A stretch of 64,000 nt of DNA from Verrucomicrobiaceae bacterium UBA1938 (GTDB taxonomy: Bacteria; Verrucomicrobiota; Verrucomicrobiia; Verrucomicrobiales; Verrucomicrobiaceae): contig DDFC01000030.1 in NCBI GenBank assembly GCA_002336895.1, forward strand, positions 57,234-121,233, in the 5' to 3' direction. A model generated the notes under the pieces. The model was given only the letters and a program-made list of their open reading frames with translations, was not told where the DNA came from and did not search any database. Positions within the stretch are counted from its first letter, which is position 1, and each line of letters opens with the position of its first letter. Positions 25,750-33,033 of the stretch are shown in pieces. A program made the translations under genes and the position numbers.

Positions 25750-27522
25750 ATGATAGGCGACGACTACTTCGAACTTCGCTCCCGCATCGGCACAGACCTC
25801 CTCGCCCTCGCCACCATCGTGCGCGAGACCGGCGGCGATCCCGAGTCCGCCGCCATTCTGGACAATCTCATCGCCTCCCTCAAAGAGCCCTTCGTCTTCG
25901 TCGTCGTCGGCGAGGTCAATGTCGGCAAATCCACCTTCCTCAATGCCCTCTTCGGCCAGGACTTCTCCTCCACCGGCGTCGTCCCCACCACCGGCAAGAT
26001 CCTCTTCTTCCGCCACGGCGAAGACCACGCCATCGTCCCCATCACCCCCACCCTCGATGAAGTCCACGCCCCGGTGGACTTCCTCCGCGACTTCCACATC
26101 GTCGACACCCCCGGCACAAACTCCGTCGAAAACGAGCACCAGCTCATCACCGAGCGCTTCGTCCCCATCGCAGACCTCGTCATCTTCGTCTTCTCCGCCA
26201 TGAACCCCTGGGGTGCCTCCGCCTGGGAGTTCCTCCAGAAAGTCCACCGCGAGTGGATGCGCCACGTCATCTTCGTCCTCCAGCAGTGCGACCTCCGCTC
26301 CCCCGAAGAGATCCAGGTCATCACCGACTACATGGGCCAGCTCTCCCGCCAGCGCTTCGGCCGCGACTTCCCCCTCTTCCCCGTCTCCGCCAAAAAAGCC
26401 TTCCTCGCACGCGGTGCCGGCATCGAGCGCGAACGCCTCCTCCAGGAAAGCGGCTACACCGCCCTAGAGGCCCACATCTCCTCCATCGTCCGGCACAACT
26501 CCGCACGCCTCCACAAGCTCGCCAGCACCATGACCCTCGCTCGGCAGATCCTTGAGAGAATGCGTGCGCTCTACACCGCCGCCATGCAGCAGGCCCGCAG
26601 AAAGGCCGCCGTCCTCCAGGAGCTCCAGACCGAGCGCGAGCTCCAGGTCGACCGCACCCTCAAAAAAATCCTCCCCGCCCTCGACGCCACCGAGCGCGAC
26701 TACCACGAATCCGTCCTCCGCGTCGCCGGCCTCGCCAGCGATGCCCTCGCCACCCGCAAAGCCTTCCAGCGCAAAGACGCCGACGAAACCGCCCCCGACT
26801 CCCCCGAAGCCACCCGCCCCCAGAGCCTCGACCACCGCCTCTTCCAGGAGCTCCAGCACCGCACCGGCGACCGCTGGCGCCAGGTCGGCCTCGTCCTTGA
26901 GGAGGACGTCCATCAGTTCGAACGCTACCTCTACGCCCAGGGCCGCGGCATCCTCTTCCCCACAGACGTCTCCCTTCCCGCCCACGACTACGGCGAAGAC
27001 GAGAGCGAGCTCCGCCGCCGCTTCGGCACCCACATCGACTCCTCCCTCCGCCGCTTCGTCATCGGCCTCAAGCTCGATGAAGGCATCGAGCCCGGCCTCG
27101 AGCACGCCCGCGTCACCGCCCGCTGGCTCACACGCCTCATCGCCCCCGTCATCCTCGCCCCCGCCATCACCGCCTGGTTAGACGGCCCCGTCGGCGCCGC
27201 CATCGCCCTCGGTGCCGGCCTCCTCCTCCTCGCCGTCGTTTACCTCCTCACCCAGGTCCGCCTCAGCCAGTCGCGCAATGCCATCCTCGACAAGCTTGAG
27301 GAATCCTCCGTCACCCTTCGCGCCCTCCTCCACAAGCAGGTCACCGACGACGTCACCGCCTCCTTCACCCGCTTCCTCGATACCCTCACCCCAGCCCAGG
27401 CAGACGCCGCCCAGGCCGAGCACCAGCAGGCCGCCCAGGTCGAGCGCCTCCGCCTCCTTGGCGACTCCTTCACCACCCTCGAGCACCAAATCCAGACCCT
27501 CACCCCCGCCGGCGGCAGATAG
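25750..27522 (+). CDS. Dynamin-family GTPase (bacterial dynamin-like)
   Basis: A 590-residue protein starting at the ATG at 25750 (MIGDDYFELR). The GTPase domain has Walker A GEVNVGKS (54-61), the dynamin G2 Thr pair PTTGK (80-81) and G3 DTPG (119-122). The usual TKxD G4 is replaced by QQCD (VIFVLQQCDL). A long helical region follows (ILERMRALYTAAMQQARRKA) and two hydrophobic segments near the C-terminus (about residues 455-500) form a membrane paddle. Bacterial dynamin-like proteins remodel membranes and some protect against phage. The neighbours do not point to a specific task. Confidence 0.9.
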   Translation: MIGDDYFELRSRIGTDLLALATIVRETGGDPESAAILDNLIASLKEPFVFVVVGEVNVGKSTFLNALFGQDFSSTGVVPTTGKILFFRHGEDHAIVPITPTLDEVHAPVDFLRDFHIVDTPGTNSVENEHQLITERFVPIADLVIFVFSAMNPWGASAWEFLQKVHREWMRHVIFVLQQCDLRSPEEIQVITDYMGQLSRQRFGRDFPLFPVSAKKAFLARGAGIERERLLQESGYTALEAHISSIVRHNSARLHKLASTMTLARQILERMRALYTAAMQQARRKAAVLQELQTERELQVDRTLKKILPALDATERDYHESVLRVAGLASDALATRKAFQRKDADETAPDSPEATRPQSLDHRLFQELQHRTGDRWRQVGLVLEEDVHQFERYLYAQGRGILFPTDVSLPAHDYGEDESELRRRFGTHIDSSLRRFVIGLKLDEGIEPGLEHARVTARWLTRLIAPVILAPAITAWLDGPVGAAIALGAGLLLLAVVYLLTQVRLSQSRNAILDKLEESSVTLRALLHKQVTDDVTASFTRFLDTLTPAQADAAQAEHQQAAQVERLRLLGDSFTTLEHQIQTLTPAGGR

Positions 27523-28001
27523 GTCGGGACGCTGGTCCCCAGCCTCCGCCCAGTGTCCTCCCGCCTCCTTCTGGAAAAAAGGCAGGCAGGCTTGTCCGCA
27601 AGCCTCCGTCGCATCTCCCACAGCCTCCCTCATCCCACATCGGCAGCCGTGTCCCCTCTGCCTCAGTTCGTGAGACAGGCTGCCAGCCTGTCCTTCCAGC
27701 ACCCCGCCACACTCCCACCTCCGCATCCCGCATCGCCCCCACTCCTTGCTGGGAGCGCCGGTATTCTACCGGCTCCGGAAAGCCCCGCCACACCCTCACC
27801 CCCGCGTCCCAGCATCGCCCTCTCCGGCAATTTACAATTTTCAGTTCCCACTTCTCAGTCCCTCCCCACACCCGCGCTCCTCTCCCACACCCCAAACCCC
27901 TCCGACAACTTTAAACTTTAAACCTCAAACTTTAAACTCAGCCCTCAAACAACCGTTCAGCCACCGTCAACGACTGTAAACTCCCCCTGCCTCTTCGTCC
28001 C
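27523..28001. repeat. Repeat-rich intergenic region before queG
   Basis: Several REP-type elements and no gene. They include a GGGACGCTGGTCCCCAGCC palindrome at about 27526-27545 (relative at 29605), a GACAGGCTGCCAGCCTGTC hairpin near 27671, and the GGAG-CG-CCGGTA-TTC-TACCGG-CTCC hairpin at 27752-27776 (relatives at 28403 inside queG and at 29409). A period-10 block at 27951-27984 (CCACCGTCAA and variants) sits just ahead of the queG start. Confidence 0.65.
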
Positions 28002-29282
28002 ATGACTCCCGCGATGCTCAAAGCCGCCCTCATCGCCCAGGCCCGTGCCCTCGGCTTCAGCGACTGCCGCATCGCCCCCGCCCAGCCCGCCGCCCACCGC
28101 GCCCTCTTTGAGCAATGGCTCGCCGAAGGCAAACACGGCGACATGGCTTGGCTCGCCCGCACCCCCGAGCGCCGCACCGATCCCACCCTCGTCCTCCCCG
28201 GCGCCAAATCCGTCATCCTCCTCGCCCTCAACTACTACCAAGGCGGCACCCCCTATCCCCAGGACCAATCTTCCTCCGACTCCTCCTCCCCCGAGCGCAG
28301 CGAGTCCTCCGAAGCTCAAAGAGCGAAGGACGGACCCCCTCCGCCATCCAGCACCGAGCCCCCACCCTCCAGCATCGCCCCATCGCCCTCACCTCCGTAC
28401 TGGGAGCGCCGATATTCTACCGGCTCCGGAAGCCCCGCCACATCCATCCCCTCCGCACCACCCCCAGCCTCCGATCAACCACCGTCAACCACCGTCAACA
28501 ACAGTAAACCACCGTCAACTCCGTTCCGAATAGCCCGCTACGCCTGGAACAACGACTACCACGACCTCATCGAGTCCAAGCTCCGCACCCTCACCGACTT
28601 CCTCACCGCCCACGGCGGCACCCAGCGTCCTTACGTCGATACCGGCCCCGTCCTCGAGCGCGACTTCGCCAGCCTCGCCGGCCTCGGCTGGGGAGGCAAA
28701 AGCACCATGCAGATCCACCGCCACCTCGGCACCTGGTTCTTCCTGGCCGACATCCTCACCACCCTCGATCTCCCCCCAGACGCCCCCGGCCCCGACCGCT
28801 GTGGCACCTGCACCCGCTGCATCACCGCCTGTCCCACCCAGGCCATCACCGCCCCTCGCAGCCTCGATGCCCGCCGTTGCATCTCCTACCTCACCATCGA
28901 AAGCAAAGGCCCCATCCCCATCGAATTCCGCCGCGCCATCGGAGACCGCATCTATGGGTGCGATTCCTGCCTCGACGCCTGCCCCTGGAACCGCCACGCC
29001 CAGACCTCCCACGAGGCCACCTTCCAGGCCCGCACCACCATATTCCAGCACACCCTGCGCGACTTCCTCTCTCTCACCGACGACACCTTCCGCGCCCTCT
29101 TCGCCAAATCCCCCATCAAGCGCATCAAACGCCCCGCCTTCCTTCGCAACATCTGCGTCGCCCTCGGCAATGTCGGCACCCCCGCCGACCTCCCCGCCTT
29201 AGAAGCCGCCGCCCAGGACGAGCACCCCCTCATCACCGAACACGCCCAATGGGCCATCGCCGAAATCCGCTCCCGCCACTGA
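28002..29282 (+). CDS. queG: Epoxyqueuosine reductase with a repeat-derived insertion
   Basis: A 426-residue QueG, the iron-sulfur and cobalamin enzyme that reduces epoxyqueuosine to queuosine in tRNA. Family blocks are HGDMAWLARTPERR, VILLALNYY, ARYAWNNDYHD, the catalytic Asp in YVDTGPVLERDFA (D213), AGLGWGGKST, two 4Fe-4S sets CGTCTRCITACP (267-278) and CDSCLDACPW (320-329), and a C-terminal HEAT-like tail. It is about 90 residues longer than expected because residues 83-174 are a Ser/Pro-rich stretch encoded by intergenic-type repeats, placed in the loop between the NYY strand and ARYA. The frame is kept and all catalytic motifs are intact, so the enzyme may still work. Confidence 0.92.
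   Translation: MTPAMLKAALIAQARALGFSDCRIAPAQPAAHRALFEQWLAEGKHGDMAWLARTPERRTDPTLVLPGAKSVILLALNYYQGGTPYPQDQSSSDSSSPERSESSEAQRAKDGPPPPSSTEPPPSSIAPSPSPPYWERRYSTGSGSPATSIPSAPPPASDQPPSTTVNNSKPPSTPFRIARYAWNNDYHDLIESKLRTLTDFLTAHGGTQRPYVDTGPVLERDFASLAGLGWGGKSTMQIHRHLGTWFFLADILTTLDLPPDAPGPDRCGTCTRCITACPTQAITAPRSLDARRCISYLTIESKGPIPIEFRRAIGDRIYGCDSCLDACPWNRHAQTSHEATFQARTTIFQHTLRDFLSLTDDTFRALFAKSPIKRIKRPAFLRNICVALGNVGTPADLPALEAAAQDEHPLITEHAQWAIAEIRSRH
28248..28523. repeat. In-frame repeat insertion inside queG
   Basis: This 276-bp block carries the same elements as the intergenic gaps on both sides: an AGCGCAGCGAGTCCTCCGAA stretch ending in AAAGAGCGAAGG (as at 29285-29360 and 31420), the GGAG...CTCC hairpin at 28403-28427, and period-10 CCACCGTCAA copies at 28475-28521. 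Its translation is low-complexity (SSSDSSSPERSESSEAQRAK) with no conserved feature. Other QueG proteins have a short loop here. Confidence 0.8.
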
Positions 29283-29896
29283 CCGCAGGTCACCCTTCGT
29301 AGCTCAAAGAGCGAAGAATGGGCCAATCCTCCTCCTCGCGCAGCGAATCCTCCGAAGCCTTGGCGCAGGAAGAAGCCACCGCAAACGCGCCTCACCGCCT
29401 CCGTACTGGGAGCGCCGATGTCCACATCGGCTCCGGTCCCTCCGCCACACCCACACCTCCGCACCACCTCCAGCCTCCTCCTCCCCATCGTCCTCGTCCT
29501 CGTCCTCCTACTCCTACTCCTACTCCTACTCCTACTCGTCCTCGTCCTCGTCCTCGATCCATCCCCTCCGCCATCCCCCTTCGCCCCGCGCCTCCCAGCC
29601 CAGGTAGGGAGGCTGGTCCCCCAGCCTCCGCCGAGCGTCCTCCTCCCCCCCCAGCATCCATCCATCCACGTCTCAGCGCCACCATCCGTAAGCGGGCCAT
29701 TCCTGCCCCGTCACCAAAGCCCTCCCAGCCGCTCTCAAAAACCACCGTCAACCACCGTCAGCAATCGTTCAGCTATCGTTCAGCTATCGTTCAGCTATCG
29801 TTCAGCTATCGTAAACGGCGCGTCAGCGCCCCACCGCCTCCGGCCAACTTAAAACTTGAAACCTTAAACTTGAAACTCCCTCTACGTCCCCCGTCC
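29283..29896. repeat. Repeat-rich intergenic region between queG and tRNA-Cys
   Basis: It has an AGCTCAAAGAGCGAAG element (about 29300), the CCGATG-TCCA-CATCGG hairpin (29409-29434), a hexanucleotide microsatellite alternating TCGTCC and TCCTAC (about 29489-29557), a GGGAGGCTGGTCCCCCAGCC palindrome (about 29605), and a tandem array that starts with ACCACCGTCA decamers and shifts to an 11-mer CAGCTATCGTT repeated about four times (29741-29815). No protein-coding frame is credible. Confidence 0.65.
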
Positions 29897-29924
29897 TTGA
29901 CAGCCCTCCCACCCCTGCTAACAT
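29897..29924 (+). promoter_or_regulatory. Promoter of the first tRNA-Cys gene
   Basis: A perfect -35 TTGACA (29897-29902) and TAACAT -10 (29919-29924) with a 16-nt spacer, 22 bp before the tRNA. No equivalent sequence precedes the second or third tRNA-Cys copy. Confidence 0.65.
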
Positions 29925-29946
29925 CCCTGGCTCTCAATTCGAGAAC

Positions 29947-30021
29947 GGCGAGGTAGCAAAGTGGTAATGCACTGGTCTGCAAAACCGGTATGCGCGGGTT
30001 CAATTCCCGCCCTCGCCTCCA
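29947..30021 (+). tRNA. tRNA-Cys (GCA), intact copy
   Basis: It folds as a cloverleaf: acceptor GGCGAGG with CCTCGCC, anticodon stem CTGGT with ACCGG, anticodon loop CTGCAAA (anticodon GCA), T-stem GCGGG with CCCGC and loop TTCAATT, discriminator T, and an encoded CCA at 30019-30021. The body is 72 nt. It has its own promoter. Two further copies follow at 31093 and 32646, each preceded by a similar ATTCGAGAAC-like leader, so this locus has been duplicated. Confidence 0.95.
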
Positions 30022-30033
30022 CTTCCCGACAAC

Positions 30034-30270
30034 ATGGCTGCCATCCCGGTGGAAGAACTCGTCTATCAGTCAGACCCAGCCTTTTTGAATCGCATTTTGC
30101 TGCTGCCGCCAGAATCCCTGCGCTTGCTCTGCCCTGTCTGCCACGCCCCTCTCTTGTTTGCGCCTACGTGGAAACGCGCCCGCGAGCTGAGAGTGCATCC
30201 GGGAATCTACTGCCAGGTGGACCTCAAACATTGTATCGCGATGTTTGAACTCGCTCCAGAGTCAGAATAA
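30034..30270 (+). CDS. Hypothetical small Cys-containing protein
   Basis: A 78-residue protein, MAAIPVEELVYQSDPAFLNR and so on, with one CPVCH motif in the middle and two later Cys residues (YCQVDLKHCI), which could form a single zinc ribbon. It lies 12 bp after the tRNA-Cys, at the start of the segment bounded by the first two tRNA copies. No family was recognised. Confidence 0.55.
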   Translation: MAAIPVEELVYQSDPAFLNRILLLPPESLRLLCPVCHAPLLFAPTWKRARELRVHPGIYCQVDLKHCIAMFELAPESE

Positions 30271-30364
30271 CCGGCCAGTCTGGCTGCTTTTCAACAAACG
30301 CAGTCCGCTTGACCATGCGTCAAGTTTAGTTTACATATGAGGCGGTCGCTCTACCACCTCCGCT

Positions 30365-30700
30365 GTGCTTCAACCCGGTTCATACGAAGTCCTCATCTTC
30401 CGGCACGCCTCAGATGAAAGCCCCTACCTCGACTGGTTGGAATCTCTCGACTGGAAGATGCAGGAACGCATTTCCTCACGCGTAGCCCGCATGAAAAAAG
30501 GGCAGTTTGGCGACTGCAAAGCTCTCGCTCCCAGCCTCTACGAACTGCGTCTTTTTTTCGGACCCGGCTACCGGGTTTACTTCGGCCAGCACAGGGGCAG
30601 GACCATCATCCTCCTCGCCGGCGGAGACAAATCCACCCAGAGCAAAGACATCAAACAAGCCCGCCAATACTGGAAAACATACTTGGAGGACCATCCATGA
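30365..30700 (+). CDS. HigB/RelE-superfamily toxin (TIGR02683-like)
   Basis: A 111-residue protein with a GTG start at 30365. Blocks typical of this toxin subgroup are SPYLDWLESLDWKMQERISS, RVARMKKGQFGDCKALAPSL, YELRLFFGPGYRVYFGQH and IILLAGGDKSTQSKDIKQAR. They match the addiction-module killer family in which the toxin gene comes first. The family acts by ribosome-dependent mRNA cleavage. The stop overlaps the antitoxin start by 4 bp (ATGA). The pair lies between tRNA-Cys copies 1 and 2. Confidence 0.9.
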   Translation: MLQPGSYEVLIFRHASDESPYLDWLESLDWKMQERISSRVARMKKGQFGDCKALAPSLYELRLFFGPGYRVYFGQHRGRTIILLAGGDKSTQSKDIKQARQYWKTYLEDHP

Positions 30701-31050
30701 AAGCATCCAAAAAAACCAGCACCCTCTCCCACGATGAAGTCAGGCTCCGGCACCTCAGCGACCCCAAGCGCGCCAGATACGCCATCAAGCTCGCCCTCGA
30801 AGAGTTCGAGCAGGACAACGACATCGACATGCTGCTCGACACCCTGCGCCTCGTCGCCCAGGCCCAGGGCGGCCTCGCCTCTCTCGCACGCAAAACAGAA
30901 GTCAGCCGCCAGGCCCTGCACGAGGCCCTCTCACCTCAGGGAAACCCGCGCCTGCGCACCTTCCAGAGCGTCCTCGGCTCCCTCGGCCTCCGCATGTCCG
31001 TCAGGCCTGCCCGCCCCACCGCCAAAAAGCCTGCCCGCTCTGCAGCCTGA
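30697..31050 (+). CDS. HigA-type helix-turn-helix antitoxin (TIGR02684-like)
   Basis: A 117-residue protein, MKASKKTSTLSHDEVRLRHL, with the family body YAIKLALEEFEQDNDIDMLL, then LRLVAQAQGGLASLARKTEV, then SRQALHEALSPQGNPRLRTF and QSVLGSLGLRMSV. The helix-turn-helix is ASLARKTEVSRQALHEAL. It neutralises the overlapping toxin and probably represses the operon. The Ala/Lys-rich tail (ARPTAKKPARSAA) ends 42 bp before the second tRNA-Cys. Confidence 0.9.
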   Translation: MKASKKTSTLSHDEVRLRHLSDPKRARYAIKLALEEFEQDNDIDMLLDTLRLVAQAQGGLASLARKTEVSRQALHEALSPQGNPRLRTFQSVLGSLGLRMSVRPARPTAKKPARSAA

Positions 31051-31092
31051 ACGCACGCTCAGCATGCTTCGCCGCCTTCGCAATTCGAGAAC

Positions 31093-31167
31093 GGCGAGGT
31101 AGCAAAGTGGTAATGCACGGGTCTGCAAAACCGGCAGGCGCGGGTTCAATTCCCGCCCTCGCCTCCA
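31093..31167 (+). tRNA. tRNA-Cys (GCA), second copy with a stem mismatch
   Basis: A 72-nt body with encoded CCA (31165-31167), near-identical to the copy at 29947. The differences are in the anticodon stem, CGGGT with ACCGG, where a G:G mismatch replaces the second pair, and in the variable loop (CAGGC for TATGC). The anticodon GCA and all other stems are kept. It may be functional but is less stable, and no own promoter is visible. The change creates a second CGGGT that matches the one in the T-arm. Confidence 0.8.
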
Positions 31168-31925
31168 CTCCACCCCCACAAGCGTTTCACCGCAGAAAGC
31201 CCTCGAAGGGAGCGCGGACACTCTTGTCCGCTTCTGCTCTTCAGCAATCAAAGGGAGCGCGGACACTCCTGTCCGCTTCTGCTCTCCGCAGCTCTGCTGC
31301 CCGTTGATCACTCACTCAGTCGCTCGCCGGCGCTCGATTGAAACTCGCATTACAGACCGACACCCTCGTCTTGAAGGCCAACGGCCTTCGTCTTTCAGCC
31401 CAGGAATGCCGCGTGTCCTCCGAAGCTCGTAGAGCGAAGGAGGAAGCTTTAGCGAGTGCTCCCCTGGGCTCCGGCATCCAATCCAGTCAGCAAACCCAGC
31501 CCCCCTCCACACGCCGCCCGGCCCCAGCATGCCTGCCCTTCGTAGCTAGAACTGGTCTATAAGGAAGCACTGAACAAATGAACGCGGAGCAGTTTGGAAA
31601 CCGCAGAGCATTGACTTTCAGGCCTCATCTCTGCGGTCTTCTAATCTCTGCGTTGTTAAATCAGTGTTTCCTTGGCAAAGAACGGGCGTCTCCTCCGCCA
31701 TAGCGCCGCAGGCCGCCCCACTCTGCGTCCCGCTCTCAAGGCATGGCACCGCCACTCGCCCCCCATCTCCCCACTCGCAGCCACATTGGGGTTGCCCCAC
31801 CACCGCACCCTGCGCGGCAAACCTCGCCATCTCCCACGTCCCAGGCTCCTTCCTCAGGCCAAAGCATTACGAAGCTCTGGCAAAAGTGCGAACCATGATC
31901 TAACTCTCTCACCTCACTGGGTGAT
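31168..31925. repeat. 758-bp gene-free segment with tandem and REP repeats
   Basis: Two tandem copies, 45 bp apart, of GCGGACA-CTCT/CTCC-TGTCCGC preceded by AAGGGAGC (stems at 31214-31231 and 31259-31276). Then come GAAGGCC-AAC-GGCCTTC at 31373-31389 and a CCCAGG...CCTGGG pair around 31409-31467 that encloses an AGCTCGTAGAGCGAAGGA element, so it is the same REP module as beside the transposase, here with another repeat inserted in it. The remainder up to 31925 shows no gene. Confidence 0.6.
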
Positions 31926-32498
31926 ATGAGCAATGCCTACACCGTGCTTTGGAACAGCGACCGCATCAGGATCGCCCGGAAGCACGACCTCATCGGCAGG
32001 AGCATCGACTTCCTCTTTGGCGGCCCTCACACCACCCAGCCCAGTTTCATCCGCGCCGGCGTCAAGGCCGGAGAGATCATCTATCCCGTTGCCGTTCGAG
32101 ACGGCGCCCTTCACATCCTCTCCCAGATACGCATCAGGGCCATCCTCACGGTCGATGACTTCATCGCCGAGCACCCCGATCTCTACCCTCCCGCAGAGCG
32201 TCAGGGGCGGCGGGCCTTCGAGATCCTCGACCTCGGCGTCCAGCTCCACCCCTGGCTGCGCGCCCTCAACTGGACCGGTTCAGATCACGTCTTGCTCGCA
32301 CAGAGCTCCACCCCCTTCAGCCTCGAAACCGTCCTCCCCTCCGAGATGCTCACGCGCATGACCCTCCGTTTCAACAAAGTCGAAAGGCCCGTCAGCGGCG
32401 TCGCGGACGGCCGCCTCACCACCACCGTCGGCCTCCAGGGCATCCATCGGTTGTCATTCTCTTCTGCATGGGAGTTTGCCAGCCTGTTTCAGGCATGA
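31926..32498 (+). CDS. Hypothetical protein, possibly PUA/ASCH-like
   Basis: A 190-residue GC-rich protein, MSNAYTVLWNSDRIRIARKH and so on. The first 75 residues (IRAGVKAGEIIYPVAVRDGA then LHILSQIRIRAIL) have the beta-barrel texture of PUA-like (ASCH/EVE) domains that bind modified bases or RNA, but this is only an impression. The second half has DHVLLAQSSTPFSLETVLPS and no known motif. No signal peptide is seen. It lies between the second tRNA-Cys and the tRNA remnant. The codon usage is that of the host, unlike the island that follows. Confidence 0.65.
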   Translation: MSNAYTVLWNSDRIRIARKHDLIGRSIDFLFGGPHTTQPSFIRAGVKAGEIIYPVAVRDGALHILSQIRIRAILTVDDFIAEHPDLYPPAERQGRRAFEILDLGVQLHPWLRALNWTGSDHVLLAQSSTPFSLETVLPSEMLTRMTLRFNKVERPVSGVADGRLTTTVGLQGIHRLSFSSAWEFASLFQA

Positions 32499-32645
32499 GC
32501 CCAGACAGGGAAAGAGTAACGGGGAAAGGAGCGCAAACACGGGAGAGTGAAGCATCGAAAGCACGCGAAGGGAGCGCGGAGATTCGCTTCGCGGCTGCGT
32601 AGCCTCTCCGCGTCGGCTACCATCCCCGTATCTCCATTCAAGAAC

Positions 32646-32697
32646 GGCGAGCTAGCAAAGGGGTAAGGCACGGGTTCTATTCCCGCCCTCGTCTCTA
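32646..32697 (+). pseudogene. tRNA-Cys remnant lacking the anticodon arm
   Basis: GGCGAGCTAGCAAAGGGG is the acceptor and D-arm of the tRNA-Cys family, directly joined to the T-arm CGGG-TTCTATT-CCCG and CCTCGTC, followed by CTA in place of CCA. The body is 49 nt, exactly 23 shorter than the intact copies. The missing part equals the DNA between the two CGGGT repeats that exist in copy 2 but not in copy 1. The acceptor stem also has a C:C mismatch. It cannot function as a tRNA and marks the left edge of the low-GC island. Confidence 0.85.
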
Positions 32698-32837
32698 CAA
32701 GCATACCTAAGGCTTAGATCTCCCATGCAGGCGCGTTACCATGTTTTGAGCTTATTATAGACGGCTCAGATGTCTTGGTAGCATTCCGAGCGCGTGACCG
32801 TGAGTCTTGAAAAAGATCTCTGTTCAACAGCTGGACA

Positions 32838-32865
32838 TTGACAACTGATTTTCGCGAATTAAAAG
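32838..32865 (+). promoter_or_regulatory. Candidate promoter of the ABC-3C operon
   Basis: TTGACA (32838-32843), 16-nt spacer, TAAAAG (32860-32865), in the first AT-rich DNA after the tRNA remnant. A leader of about 160 nt would precede the first gene. No clear palindromic operator is seen in it. Confidence 0.45.
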
Positions 32866-33033
32866 TTCGTGGTGATTATCACCCGGGCATCTGCCGCATT
32901 GTATGGAGTTCTTTCGAACACGGTGAAGTTGTAAGCAGTAATGAACATGTAAATGACTGTAATTCTGTCCTATTTTTGTAGGTTTGACTCTGAGGGGAAG
33001 CCGCTCCAAGTTTGGCTAAATATTAGGCCAAAG

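Noticed and set aside
28475..28521. CRISPR-like array in the CCACCGTCAA repeats
   Set aside because: The units are 10 bp without spacers, degenerate and partly inside queG; no cas genes are in the window.
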